Assembly (NCBI GenBank): GCA_973895155.1
Contig: OZ316892.1
Location: 2,046,001-2,110,000 of the forward strand
From: Marsupella aquatica
Taxonomy: Eukaryota > Marchantiophyta
Reading direction: 5' to 3'
DNA: 64,000 bases
Shown here: positions 29,739-46,400 of the stretch, in pieces
Position numbering within the stretch: position 1 is the stretch's first letter
Layout of the letters: each line of letters opens with the position of its first letter
Translations under genes and position numbers: made by a program
The notes under the pieces: model-generated
What the model saw: the letters and a program-made list of their open reading frames with translations, nothing else
What the model was told of the DNA's origin: nothing
The model's database searches: none

Positions 29739-30998
29739 CTTGAGACTTAGCGACATTCCCTGTAGGGTAGAAGAAATGGTCTAACAGGGGACAAGCGCTT
29801 CTGTTTTAGCTTTCAGTTTTGCAGCATACCCTTTGTTGGGGTGGCTCACACTTGACCGAGGATCAAACGTGTTTAGGCAGGCCACGGTGCACATGATTAC
29901 GCTCCCAAGTGGAACAGTGTCTTATCTTTCATGCAAAAGCTCTGTCAACAAGGGAACTTGTGAGAAAAATTTTACTCCTTCCCAACCGAGACGAGGAATT
30001 GAAGACTCTTGAGGAAACTCATACCCTAGTAGCGAGGTAGAAAGCAGAGACTAGCACGGCTATCGTAAAGGAGTCGCCGTTGTCTAATATGTGTAAGATA
30101 TATCTCGGTAGGTCCCTGTAATTATCAGCAAATTTACTCTATAATTAGCCACAACTTTGTCTTGTGAACCGTGACATGAAAGATATGTTGTAGTTTCTAA
30201 AGTTTAAAAAGATTGAGTTTTTAGTTTTTGGAGTTTTTTATTCCAGCACTCTTGGAACACTTTAGTCATGTATTACAGGAGCTTGGTCATAGCTTAAATT
30301 CGGCGTTTGCAAATGCGTATGAGCCCCTGGAAGCGTTGTCCTTGAAGGTTGTAGCTGGAATGGATCACAGAAACTTAGCGTTCAGGAACCATTTGCACGC
30401 ATTTACGTTAAGTCTCTTCTCGCTGACCAGTAGGAGCATTGGAAACGAGAATGTTCCCGGAATTGTAGGCGCAACTACCCCATGATGATGGCACCAGTTG
30501 CATTCCTAGAGTTGACTACGCGGTAACCTCGGTCGAGGAGTCAAATTCCATTTGAAGTTCGACACATCGTTCAAATTATCGAAAGGCCCTTGCATTAGTT
30601 GTGCTCCTGTTTTATGGGAGTCTCTCGCTCAAAGAGACCCCAATGCAGAAATCGGCCATCTGCAATGACCAATATGGTGTTCTCTCTCTTTTGTTTTACA
30701 AATGGCTTTCCAGCTTGTTACCACGTGCGTTAACAGTCGCCCTTATGCCTACGGTGCACGAGCAGGGATGAAAACCAGGGGATGTACAATTTTTATCAAA
30801 CCGCTCTGCGAATTTTGAATCTGTGCGTCTAATAAGAGAGCAAACTAAAAAGCGCTTGAGCTCAAACTGTCAATTTCCAGTGTTAACCGGGAGTAAACAC
30901 CGCGTGCCAAAAGGTAAGGAGATATAATCAGAGCATCAAACAGGTCATAATTATATACGATAGGAACATAAGCAAAGGGACATGGTTCCTCATCGGTG
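29739..30998. other. Intergenic region between convergent genes
   Basis: Holds the 3' flanks of CYCLOPS (+) and the RCC1 gene (-). A + strand frame at 30228-30485 (with LLEHFSHVLQELGHSLNSAF) reads somewhat protein-like, but there is no recognised family and no splice evidence, so it is not called as a gene. Confidence 0.4.
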
Positions 30999-33485
30999 TT
31001 ATCTGCATGACACGCCCTGTTGGCTTATCACAGACTCCTCAGCGACAGCAAAAGTAAAACCACTTCCACAAAAAGTTCTCCACCTCACCTGCCCTTCCAA
31101 TGGAATTGATACCACCTCTGGATACAGCTGATCGTCAACAATGCCCAGTCCAAGCTGACCATGTTCTCCCCAACCCCAGACCATGATCCTTCCATCATCT
31201 GCACCATTGGAAACGTCATGCAAACGAAGAAACAGTTGTCCTCAGTATGTTTGAGTGAGGATTAAGTTGGTTGAGCGCTCAGTTTACTTACTGTACTTAA
31301 TTATACAGATGTGCATGTCTACCCAAATCACTCCCCGGAATGAAACTAAACTTTGGTGATTCACTGATGGTCAGAAGTCTTACCAAGGACAACTGCAGAG
31401 TGCTCTGCTCCTGCAGATAGCCATCTCACGAGATTCCCTTCAAATCCATCAACCCTTCTCAACTCAGGCCGGTCATTCCCTAATGTACTACTGTCCACAT
31501 CAGCTTGATCTTCGGATACAACCGCCGATGAAGACTGCAGATCCACTGACGTCGATTCTGACGAAGAGCCCTTCAGAATCCCAAGCTGCCCACGGTCATT
31601 GCTGCCCCAGGCCCAGAGTTCTCCATCTGGAAAACCATCAAATTAGCTCGAAACCCGAAAGAGAAGTTTCTGAACAAATTACATGCTCACGTGAAAAAAA
31701 CGGTGGATCTGCTTGACGTGTAAGAATGACTGACGCATTGAATATCGAAACTGGACATTAAAGTATGTTCTCAGAATAATCAGAATAATACCTGCAAGGG
31801 CAATACCATGGTTCCAACCAAGAGCCAACTCGGAAAATCGTAATTGATTTCCTATTCGCAAGGGAACAAAATCATCTGGACTAGAATTGAATCCTCGTCC
31901 CCAGATATGTAGGGTTCCGTCCTCTGCAGAACCATCAACAAATTTCCCCTAATCATATTTCTAGGTGTCCTTAGGCTACAAGTTGTGTGTTGGGTCAGGG
32001 GGACCCCGAGGGTAAGGGGGATAAGGGGTAGGTATTGAGATACATTATAAAATATAGCTAAAAAAATCCTGAAAGCATGGCAAGCTTACCACTAAGGGCT
32101 GCGCTGTGGTCTCCATTGGCAGCAAGGAGCACAACCTGGTTTTCCTCTAGTCCACTGATCCTCTGAGGTACAGAAGCTTTCCCTGTGCTCTTGAAATTCA
32201 CCTGACTGGTATTAAGGTTGTCCAAAGGCCCGATGCCCAGCTGCCCACGCTTACACGATCCAAATGCATAAACTTCCCGTTCTCCTCTTTGCCCTGACCC
32301 AGAAGCAGTCATCTTTCAACACATATTGAGAGGTCAGAGACATCCAACCAACTCCAAAGGACTATCGGACCTGTCGGGAACCTTGGGCAAGAGTAATATG
32401 GACTTAAAAGCACTATGTTTCTCGCACGCCAACAACAAAACTTCAACATCAATTTGTTCTTGGCATATGCTCATAACTTCATTGGAAAACATGTTATATT
32501 TGAGGGATTTACTCACCGTATGCGAGAACAAGGGTATGACGCATACCACAAGCTACCATAGAAACTGATTTACATGGTAAAGCTTTGACTTTGGAGGGAA
32601 CCAAGCGAGCATTAAAGTCTCCATGTCCAAGCTGTCCAAATGACCCATTCCCACTAGTGTAAAGCTCTCCAGAATCTACAGAAGCAATTCAAACTTTACG
32701 TCATCTACAAACCATAAAGTTGAGAATACGAGGCTCTGAATCAGCAATCCTGGGTAGTATTTTTGTTATCCATAAACTAATTTCGATGCTGATCCTAAGA
32801 AGAGCGTAGAGAGCAAAAAATGTTACATGAAACAAATGCGGTGTGACTCCATCCAGCAGCAACAGATCCGATTGCGATGCCCTGAAAGTATTTCACGAGC
32901 TTTGGAATACTGAGATCCGACTCATCTCCATGCCCAAGGGCACCTGAGTGTCCATTCCCCCAAGTCACAACTTGCCCATGCCCTACAATTCGCCAAATTC
33001 GCCATGCAGGGGGTCAATTTTCATGAATTGCATTAGATCAAAGACAGAAAGCTAACATTCTGAGGAATCTTCTATTTCATTTTATACATGATCCATACAT
33101 TTTCACGGTCAATGTTCCACCGAGGATCTTCAGGAGTGGACAGAATCTGGTGACAGCGACAGCTAAATCTTTTGAGAGTTCGTCAAGCCACAACCCGACC
33201 TCTCTTGACAGCATATCACGAGCAAACAAGGCTGGGGCCCAGCAATGAAAAGGATGAGAGTGAAGGACCTTTCGGGCCCAAAATAGCCACAGCATGTGCA
33301 CCGCCACCGGCCATATCAAGAACCTTACGGCTGCTGAAAGCATTGCTAAAATCGCCACTGTCCACAGCAAACGAAGTCAATGGCAGAGGCTGCAAGTGGT
33401 CATTGAAATCCCCAGATGCTAGTTGGCCATGAGTTCCCGCGCCCCAACTCCAAATCCGTGTGCGGGGCAATCCCTGGTGGGTCAT
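30999..33485 (-). CDS. RCC1-repeat beta-propeller protein
   Basis: Seven minus-strand exons fit in phase: 33485-33269, 32982-32827, 32675-32517, 32293-32090, 31923-31792, 31626-31384, 31198-30999; total 436 aa. Seven RCC1 repeats are visible: IWSWGAGTHGQLASGDF, VVTWGNGHSGALGHGDE, LYTSGNGSFGQLGHGDF, VYAFGSCKRGQLGIGP, a degenerate LHIWGRGFNSS, LWAWGSNDRGQLGI and MVWGWGEHGQLGLG. Each is followed by a G-x-x-H-(S/T)-like blade end such as AAGWSHT, ACGMRHT and AGAEHSA. Seven blades would close a propeller. The family includes Ran-GEF RCC1, the UV-B receptor UVR8 and SERGEF/RUG-type proteins. The length, and the absence of other domains, fit a SERGEF- or RUG-like protein. The sixth blade carries a Ser/Asp-rich insertion of about 35 residues. 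Function (GEF, organelle splicing or other) cannot be set from sequence alone. Confidence 0.9.
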
Positions 33486-34887
33486 TGTGCTTCCAGCCTA
33501 CAGAAATCCCTTCCTTTGACAATTGATCACTTCCAAACACCGGATCCCTTCTACCAGCCAGGAAATCTCATGCTTTCGTAACCTGATCCTCAAACACTCG
33601 CGCGAGAAATGGTGGAGGCATTCAAATTTTGTTGCACATTGGACGAATTGTAGAGAGAAGGGTGGGACTCACTCAAAATCCCATAATGCCAATTTCCCAG
33701 AGGCAGCCACTCTGAATTAAATATAACCGATTTGTTCAATGCCTTCTGTGCCTTATTAAAGACCTGTTTCGATTTCTAGCTTTCCACACAAAATAAACCC
33801 ACCTTCCAGAAAAATAGGTTTGCTCCCAGTTTCCTCTCTGTCCCCCTTAACCCTACATCTCACAGTGTCCCTGAACTTGGACATTCCCTTCCACAGTTCA
33901 TCGAATTCTTGAATTTTATTGTAGCAGTCAGATGATGGCACAACCCAGCGACGACCAGGCCCAGGCAGAATCGAGCCCAACGGCACCAAACTGAGGCCAC
34001 GAAGACGATCCAAGTACTAATCAGCAGCGCCTCAGTAGCGCAGACATGATTCGATCCGTTGCTTACTTGTTTGCAGGAAGGAAGAAGACTGTGCTGGAGC
34101 TCGGCTTCGCCTTCGGTGGTGAGCCTTCACCGCTAATACCCGGCGGACCTATCATGGCACCGGCTATCACCAGTCACTTTATGGTCTGGGTTTGGGTTTG
34201 GGTTTGGGTTTAAAAAAAAAAAAATTTAACAAATTATCAAGTCCAGGGCATACAAGATTTCCCGGTTTCCTTATTGCACTTAAGTCACTGACTGCTGACT
34301 ATTCCTCTGTGCATGTAATGTGCTTTTACCTTCCTTTGCACATTCTTTTGCGCCAAGTTTTTCGTTAAAGGACGAAGCCGCCAGTTTGTCGGTCGAAGGG
34401 TACAGATTTTGATTCCCTGGGCTCTCTCCTGCCATTCTCACCGTTCCTGGGCTTCTCCTAGGTCCCCATTTACAATCCGCTTGCCTAGACTTGGACTTGT
34501 TCAAGCCCGTCTCAAACTCTTCTGTTGAGAACCCTTTCGTATACACATGCGGCTGAAATCCCTTTAAACCCCAAACCCTGAACGAGCGTTTGAAGGAGAG
34601 CTTCATGCCCTAGACAGGAAGTAGATTCTCATTGGGTGGGCGCGTAATTGAGGAAGTGAAAACCCAGCCTCCTGTGTTATGTACCAACCGGTGAATTGTT
34701 TTTCAAAAGCGACTTCTGGTTGAAAACGAGATGGTAGGAGTCTCCCATAATGTACCTTAAACCCTTAACAACAGCGTGAAGAATAGATTGATAACCTGAC
34801 AACCGAGTCGATTCTTATATGATCAGCAGTCCATTGAGGACATAATGATTTAGCGTCTAGGGTGATAACTCTTCAAGCGTTGCAGGA
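33486..34887. promoter_or_regulatory. Divergent intergenic region between RCC1 gene and METTL4
   Basis: About 1.4 kb separates the two start codons, which point away from each other, so it must contain both promoters. It holds four TTTGGG/GGGTTT repeats followed by an A-run (about 34188-34223). Minus-strand frames at 33756-34013 and 34280-34606 are open but have no supported join to the RCC1 gene. Confidence 0.5.
34188..34223. repeat. (GGGTTT)4 microsatellite with poly-A
   Basis: Four GGGTTT units run directly into about 12 A residues. It resembles, but is not, the plant telomere repeat (TTTAGGG). It lies in the shared promoter region upstream of METTL4. Confidence 0.9.
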
Positions 34888-37974
<3,087 letters not shown>

Positions 37975-40002
37975 ATTTCATTCAAGAACTTAGACCCTCA
38001 CGGTCAGTGCTTCTGGACGACAACGCAGGCTGGTTTGGCGTTGAAGAGCTGTGATATTCTTTGTAACCACTTCCTGAATGGCCCTTGGAAGAATAGTTTG
38101 TACTCCTCGCGCGGAGTGTGCATGACAGCTAAAACTTTCCTTACCATCAATGTTTCTATCCTGACCCTCCACATGGTCAGGATGGGCTGGAGACATTGAC
38201 GCTAAATAATCGAACGAGTTCGTCAGAGTTTTCAATGTAAACGGTTCCAATTTGAGGACCGAGTGTCAGTGATTATTTTGAAATCCCCACCGTGGGAGTG
38301 ATTGTGATTGCCTTCGAACAGTGGGATTCTGAAGAGTTGTACTGGGAGCTTCGTCCTCCCGGTAATGTGCGTGCCCGCCTCCACAGTGCCAGGTCGGTCA
38401 TTCGTCGAGAGACACAACCTTTAAAATCTGAATTACCAGTTCTGCCTGATGTAATGCACTCTGTTTTCGAGTCTTATCGTTTCAATCTTTGAGTCTTGTT
38501 TAGATCCCGAATTCAGTTCTATGTCTATTGAATTTCAGGCTGACTCAGTCAAGGGGATGCTGCAGGCAGGGAAATGAATTTCATGATCATCAGGAGTGAG
38601 TGGTAACGTTAACTGCTTAGCCTAGAGGCGTACCCACTCACTCAATTACCCCGAGTACTTCTGGCATTTAGATCATGATTGATAAGGGGATAGAGCTCAT
38701 GATTGTAAGCTAGCTAGCTAAAGTTGGTCGATCAATTCAAGTGAATTTTCTATTAGGGTTTGCCGCTCGGGGTCTTTCGTCTCGAGCAATTTTCAGACTT
38801 TTTTGGTACCCTTGTGAAAATCTTCTTCATAATTTGATAGTGTTTCCAATCTTTCTGGAACTAAATGGTGTGCGTCTACCCTTGCGATTTGGTCTGACAG
38901 CACCTTCTGAATGACCATGAATTATATATCTAACTGGAGGACGTGAGTACGGCTGGATGCAGGAAGAGCATAGACCGCATCATGGACCCCTTTGGAATTT
39001 AATCATCGATTGGACCTATGTGAAAGTGAAACGCAAGGGTCACCTGTCTTATTCTATTTCTGCTTTTGACGGCAGATCTGGGTCTGATTCTCTGATGCTC
39101 AAGAACAGCTCAATCATTGCTGTTGAGCTCAAATAGCAATTAGACAAGTTTTTACCCATCATGCTTAAACATTCTTGACTCCCTACTTCGAAGAATTGTG
39201 CAGTCTGTATGCACGCCTTAGAAAACATGGAGGAAATCACAAGGGCCGACAACTCTGACCAGGTGAAATCTCTATGAATTAGAAGATTCCTGCCTTTCAA
39301 AGCATCGGCATTATGAAATCTGCAGAAGGTCGAAGATTCCCGACGGCCAAACTATCGAACATTAACATCTCAAGAACGTCTGAAATTTCCACAAATCAAA
39401 TGATTGGATGGGTCTGAAGTTTGACCATGGCTCGAATCGATTCCGGAGGAATTGCTCGGACAAACACTAGCCGTGGGTCCCTTGCCGTCAAAGAACATTA
39501 TACAGCAGATAGCCAGCACTTTCGGTGGACTCAATGCAGAGCAATTCCAGTCTTGAATTGAACAAATTGGTCTCTGTAGGTAGCCCCCTTCAAAAATGTT
39601 CCATAACAAATCACGGTTCTCAATTGCTTCACCACCAAGCATGGCAAGGATGATGACGATCAGAGTCCTGTAATGTAGGGTAATGTAGGGTTCAGCCTAA
39701 AACCCGTCCTTGGATTTCTCTAATGTCTCCCTTACATTCTTCCATGGCATTTCAGTCCTTCTGTGTGACGTGCAATTTCTGTCCTTAACACATCAATTTT
39801 CCACCTCCAAGACTACACAGGAAGACCGAAAGAACATTTGTACTCTTTTTGCCTTGAAAGATCAATTTGAATTCCATCCAAAAATTCAGCATACAATCAA
39901 CACCTGTACTCTGTACGCAATCAATTCATCTGCTGGACCATCACTGCTGGTGAAGCTCATCCCATAATTTTGTCTCAGTAATCCTAATTCTCCATCTCCA
40001 GA
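37975..40002. other. Intergenic region downstream of METTL4
   Basis: No gene can be supported. A + strand frame at 38292-38492 (with FEQWDSEELYWELRPPGNVR) and minus-strand frames at 39049-39300 and 39370-39642 are the most protein-like stretches. None shows homology I recognise or paired splice sites. Confidence 0.35.
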
Positions 40003-43000
40003 ATGGAGGAACTCAACGCCATGTTGGACGACTTAGCTGAGAGGGTTTCCGAACACTCAGACTTCTCTGTTGCTAATGATGACGACATAGTCAACAATAA
40101 CAACACCCACCTCAACAACAACCAGACGGGCAACGATCATGAGAAATCCAAACGCCAGGAACCCGATTCTGGAGCCCAAGACACCAACCAGGGCTTCAAA
40201 GTGTACTCAGGATATGGGGGGGACTACAATCCCGGCAGCAACGAGACAAAGAGGCCGTCCCCTGTCCCAGGGACGGTGCAGTCATGGCCTGAAGCATCAG
40301 CAACGTGGACATCTGCGACGGCAACACCAACGACAGGCACAGAGACGGCGGTGGCGATGGCGACATTGAAGCCAGTAAAGGACGTCTGGGCGTCGACGGC
40401 AAGGACACCTTTGGCAACTCCGAGAGATGGGGTACACTGTGGGAGAAAGCACAAGTGGGACACCACACATTGGGGGCCAGGAAAGGGTTGGAACATCTCC
40501 ACTCTGCCAGTGTATAGAAGTCCTTCTAGCCCATGCAACCGCCTCTTCAGCGCCATCAAAGAAACTCGCCCAGGTGAGATGTCTTGTTCAGTTGTCTCTC
40601 TTCATAACATGACAGATAGATGATGTGTGAGAAAACAGGAGATGGAAACCCAGGAAAGAGATCCAATATCTATCACCTCAGATGAGAATTCGAGAGATCG
40701 AAACCATCAAGAGACGAAAGAAAGAACGGGCATGTATTACCTCAAATGAGTGTACAAGAGAAGTAAACAACTAGTATGTTTACTGACATTTGATTCGAGA
40801 TCCACTTTCAAGGTTTACTCTGGTCCTGTTTGGACTCTTCACTTTCTTTGTTAGCCTCGTTTGGTCCCTCGCTGAGGGAAGAAGGGAGGAACTAGGCCCT
40901 AGAAAGACTAAGCAAACGCCAATTTCGTACTGCTATAAAAGTCTAAAAGGAAGAATAGTTGGAGCACATCGAAGAACAAAGTACATAAGAGGAATGAAAT
41001 GGACTCTACTAGGACCCTGCTTTGCTAATGCAACAGCCTCTCAGGTTCATCGACGCAATTTGCCAGCTTGTCCATGGCATTACAGACAACTCTGACAACT
41101 GCAAAATCTTAGCTGAAAAGAGGATGTAGAAGTTAGTTTTAGATGGAAATATACTATAATCAAGCGCGTCCTAACAGAAGTGCAACAATCCCAATGCAGG
41201 GAGAGACAAACCAAAAGCCAAAGGAACGCAAGGCAGTGGGGATGAAAACGACCAAGCAAGCACTGCAGCAGAGAACAGCTACTTTTAGATCCATGCTGAT
41301 GAATCAGCTGACTTTAACGGCTTGCTATAATTATCAGCAATGAAAGTTCATCAATGGCCCTTAACCAACTGTAGATCAAACGAACTTCAGATCCATCAAC
41401 TTACAAAGCTTACTTAGTGAAGTTTGTCGATGTTGTTCACCGATTATGGCTCTCAGCCAGTTTTGAATTAAGTTTTTCGGATCAAGTTTGGATCAATGAA
41501 TTCATCCAGTTAATGGATTAAAGACACGACGAACAATCCTGTCAGCAAGTTATAAGAAACGCACCGCAATAGCATCTTCGTCGCTCCTGCCCAATTGAAT
41601 GACCCGTAGATCAACGTTCGATGCAGCAATTTACTCAGACAAAGACGAGTGAAGAGTGCTGGGTGTCTGAAAACATACTACTCCGAATAGTTTTATAATT
41701 GGAAAGTGATTATGAATGAGTAAACTCTACAGCAATCAGAATGGTCTGTGATATATAACACAGTTCCGATCAATGGGGCAACTGTGCATTTGTATACTCC
41801 CAGTTTGCTTTCCATCTTTCACTTAATTTTAGACCTGCAGTGGATTCCCTGCCAGGTGCTTTCTGCATTCTTCAATCTTCATTCTGAATGAGACAGTTTC
41901 CCCGCTGATGATTCGTTAAAAAAACTGCATCATTCTGAATTAATAAACATTTGTTCATTGATGATAGTCTTCTACATAAAAACCGAAAATCACTGTCTGG
42001 ATGATTTAAGTACAGCCCATTGACAATTTATTATACGTTAAGATTATCCTGAGTGCATTCTATGTCTAAATTTCCCCCATTGATGATGAGGCACTACAGA
42101 TCACTCTAAATAATCTTCAACCTTCCCAACAGGTAGAGAGCCCAAAGAACTGCTGGAGTGGCTCACTTACACACCACGGCCGACTTCACGAAATACGCCA
42201 GCTCATTCCTGGCTGAGTGTGGAGGGCTGGAACTCGTCCACCTCTCTGTCAGCACCACCGACACCCAGGAAGAAACCTCCCAGCGGCGGTACCCAAACTT
42301 CTTCACTGGACGGCAGATCCTCAGGCCGAAGACAATGGCATCATCAGCAGCAAAATGTGGAGCAAGCCTTCACGCCATCCAAAAATGTGAGACCCGAGTA
42401 AACAACCAAACAAAATCTGTCTCAAAAAGAAGCTCACAATTTGGTAAGATCTCGTCGGTATTGCAGACACCTCACTGAGTAGGGAAAACTATTTGGGATA
42501 ATCATCAACGGACGAATCTCCTGCACAAAGCATGAACTCCGTTGGATGCAAAAACTAGCCATCCCCATTTACGAGACGAATGATTGTATGCGGCCCTTAA
42601 TCTGTTTCTTTCCTCAAGATCGAATATCCTTTCTTTTTTGTTTAATTATCCGTTGAATTATTCTTAAACTTAGACATGTAAGTACCACAGAGTCCACACG
42701 AAAGATCCATCCCTTTCAACGAGCGAGCAATTTATATAATTAGGTTAAATGCAGTTTGTATCAATCTTTAGAAAGGGATGAAGTAATACCAGTCATATCT
42801 ATTAAAGTCTACTAGGTTCTGTCATCATAGCCTTCGGGCATAGCTTTGTCAGTTCATGCCTCCGTCAGAATACGTAAAACACTAGATTCTGTTGACGACT
42901 CCAGTTTCAATTTGAACTGTTTCCGGTGAGCATTTGGGATACATGTCCACAAAAAGCGTTCAAAAATGCAGTCAGCATTATGTTACTAATTGGGTGTAGT

Positions 43001-43485
43001 GGCTCAACAAAGAGGTCCTCCTGAGCTGCTTAGAGTCAAGAAAATTGGGCTTACATTTGTGAGACGCAGCAAATCTGTCTACTGACTTCATGTGACATTT
43101 CTATAATGGCAAATAGGCTGAAAGTACCAGCAAAGGAAGCAACGGCCAGCAGCAGCCTGGATCCAAACTTTCCAAAGCGATGAAGGAATGGAAACTCTCC
43201 ACGAGGCCGCAATGGAAGAACACCGTCAAATGGAACCAGTTTGAGAACATAACGGAGATTGGAAGGCCACCGCGAGTGAACAACAGCTACACAGCCGTGA
43301 AGGCTCTATACATGAAGCCCTCGCATAAGTACTTGCAGCTGAAAAAAGAGAGGGAATTGGAGGCCCAACACCGAGATAATCTCCGAGAGCTCGATATGAA
43401 ATACTACTATGTCTACCGTGACAGAAGAGCAAAATCGGCTAAACAGAAAAGTTTTCTCGAAGAGATTGGTCGGGTAGTCAGCTAG
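40003..43485 (+). CDS. Uncharacterised 397-aa protein, basic coiled-coil C-terminus
   Basis: Three exons join in phase: 40003-40573, 42133-42386 and 43117-43485, with GT donors and AG acceptors and a total that is a whole number of codons. The N-terminal ~70 residues are acidic and Asn-rich (DDIVNNNNTHLNNN). The middle is Pro/Ser/Thr-rich and of low complexity. The C-terminal ~100 residues are the only ordered-looking part: WKLSTRPQWKNTVKWNQFEN, VNNSYTAVKALYMKPSHKYL, then the charged helix LKKERELEAQHRDNLREL ending in RDRRAKSAKQK. No signal peptide or membrane segment is seen. I do not recognise the family. The two introns (1559 and 730 bp) are longer than those of the neighbours, so an unseen exon is possible. 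The gene model is inferred from phase and splice sites only. Confidence 0.6.
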
Positions 43486-46400
43486 GCTTCATCGATCATG
43501 ATCTGGGGACAACCATAACTCATTCTCTGGGAGGATCTTCATGAACTGGTTTTAGCCTGCATCGAAGAGGTGGGTGCAAACTTAATCTAAACGATACCTG
43601 AGCACTCCCAAAGAAGTCCAGGCTTTGTACTTAACAGCCATCTGCAGAGCAGAAATAGGTTCCCACTCAAGACATGGAGGGTCTGATATGAAGCGCGACC
43701 TTTCTGTGTAACTTCAGTGATTTCATACGATTCATACGAAAGAATTCAGTGTGCAACTTATTGGTGGAACTTATTGGTGGAATTAATGAATGAATTCTCA
43801 AGGAATGACATCCCTGCTTTTTCAGTAGAGATGGATTGAAGTGAGAATTGTATCTATGTCTTAGTGGTTTAATGGACCTACTAATTCAGAGTTACCAGTC
43901 CTCTATAATAGCCTTCATTGAGTACCGTTTTGGTCTACTTTTACAGTAAAGCTGACACTTCCTGCTGTTGGTTTCATATTTTTGGTTAATGCGTGCCTTA
44001 TAGCAAGCTAAGAGTGTGAGGATCTACGAGGCTTTACTTTTCCCTTTTCTTGGGAGGAGCTGGTTGGGGGTTGGGGGCGGTGTGGAAAGATTGTGTGGGC
44101 CTGATGTGAGTTTGGTCACAGCCTTCTTTTCCACTTATGAAACGCATATCAAACGCATGTCAAACCCATATCTCCTAATAAAGCGCATTTAAAAGTTACT
44201 CCTTGGGTCTCCGTCTAGAGTGAAGTCTCTATAGACTCTAACTGAGGGCATAAGTGAAAGTGAAGATGACTATATATGCAGATGGTGCAAAGATGAATTA
44301 TAGTAAATAGCATAAAATTCCACCATTTTATGCAAGTTTTTTTTTTCTCTACATCTCTGTTTACGTGGTAATCAGGCTAGTTACATTCACCCAACAGGAG
44401 AGGGTTAGGAACAGAACCCCCATCTTCAGATGCAAGATCAGAACCCTGGAGCAAGAGAACTCTGGTAGTTCCCTGAATGAACACTTGGGGGAATGAATAT
44501 GAGAAGTATGAACTTGAGCACTGTTTGTTGGAGTCAGAAATGAACTTGAGACTCGCTCATTACAAGTCACCACTGTGGCAATTGTACATCTCAATCAAGT
44601 TGAGGTGTGACTTCTGAATTCCATGTTTGATTAAACTATCCCCAGTATTTTCAACCCGTCACTCACCTGACAATTACAATTCATGATGCCAATCGCCACG
44701 AGGTCCACTCTTGACAAGTAAATGATGGTCACGTTGAAGTACTCAAAAGAAATTATTACACTGCTGATTCATGAAATCCAGCTCGAGGCCAGGGGATAAG
44801 ATCTTGATGTCCTTGTCCCGGTCCTTGTTTCCTGACGGTGATCCGTCATTTTCTGATCACAGCGAATGCTACCTAGTTTCTCGTTCTAAATATTGGATCA
44901 TATTTCAATCTATGAATAGCTCTGTCACAGAAACGTAAGGGTGGTCCCGCAGACGACATGCCAATGAGAGCAGAATGGAGCTAGCTGCATCGATCAATTA
45001 TGGGGGATGGCTGTCACTTGAAACAAGGACGGAGACCGGGAGAAACCCACCGCCTGAGTCAGACGCTGAAAGATCTTTTTGACGAAATCGAGAAGGCACA
45101 AAATTAACATGCAGCCGGCCATTAATTTTCATTGTGGGAGGACCGTAAACTCTGAACTAGTATCACCATCAGAAGATTTAGTTGGTCATTGTTATTCGAC
45201 TCCCGATTCGAGTTCAATCAAACATGCTTGTTGTCAGTGTGATGGACATCGCATGATCAATCTGTAAGCTTCAATCTGCGTTTCGTAAATCAATAATGAG
45301 GTCGGGTAGGAAGCACTGTACAGCTTGATCGCATTTCATATCAAGGAAATTAATTAAGACTTTGAGGGCCCTCTTAATTGGTGCTGGAGAGAAGGATAGA
45401 CATACACGGAGCTTCCATTTCAGTACTGAAAGTAATTTAATCTACTGTCCCAATTCAATTCAATTCCGGACAGATCTTAGCTACTCTAGCTGGAACTACG
45501 GTGCTTCGCTCATGATGCGTTAGTATTCAGAGAGCGCAATACGACTTTCCAAATCACTCTAGGGCCAGAGTCTACGAGCAGTGATTTCCATGTTTGTACA
45601 TTCAACAACTAAGGGCAATTAGTTGATCCATAACGAATTGGAAAATATGTTTCGCAACTCCAGTTGAAGCCTTCTTCCGCACCTATGAATCCAACAGTAC
45701 GTTGAATACTTTGCGTTGTACATTGCATCTTAACCACACAAGAATCTAAGTCAGAATGTTGAATATCGATACTAATATCGCTCTAGCCAGTAGATATTGT
45801 ACGTACTCGAAATGATTGGAAGTGAGCATACAAGTAGATAAGACATTTTCTAGCTAGTGACTGCAAGTGATCAATATTAGGTGTGCGATTGATCAGATCT
45901 GATTCTAAAATGAACGTGAGTTGAGCTATCTCTGTCAAATATGCCTTACGTTCACTGAATGTGCTGGAGTCGAAATCTGCACAGATTTCATGAGCTCACT
46001 TTAATGATGACCAGTGATTTCAACGTAAACTCATTCTGTACTCAAGACTTAATTGACGCCATTTCGATCGAGTTGAATCGAGCACCATATATATGCAACA
46101 AGGTCTCCGTGACGTCTCCCATGTTGCCAGCATCCGAAAGTGGGACCGGATTTGTATTTCAAACCTCGAGGATGCTTTAGAATGGTCTTCGTAGTGCTCA
46201 CGTGCCCTACCAAAAGTCAGTGTGGATCAAGGTACGTGGAGAAGATCGACGAAGAAGATCGTAAGATAAACCAGAGTTGGCTGCAAATTGGCCGACATGC
46301 TCTCTGTTCAACAACCTGGAGTGGGCTGCAAAATCAAGGGCCGGCATTCTTCCTATTCTTCAAGAAGCATTTCCCAGACAAGCAACTGCAAACCAATCAT

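Noticed and set aside
34280-34606. Minus-strand frame with an organelle-presequence-like start, considered as 5' exon of the RCC1 gene
   Set aside because: No phase-compatible donor leading to the first RCC1 exon; the ATG at 33485 already gives a complete protein.
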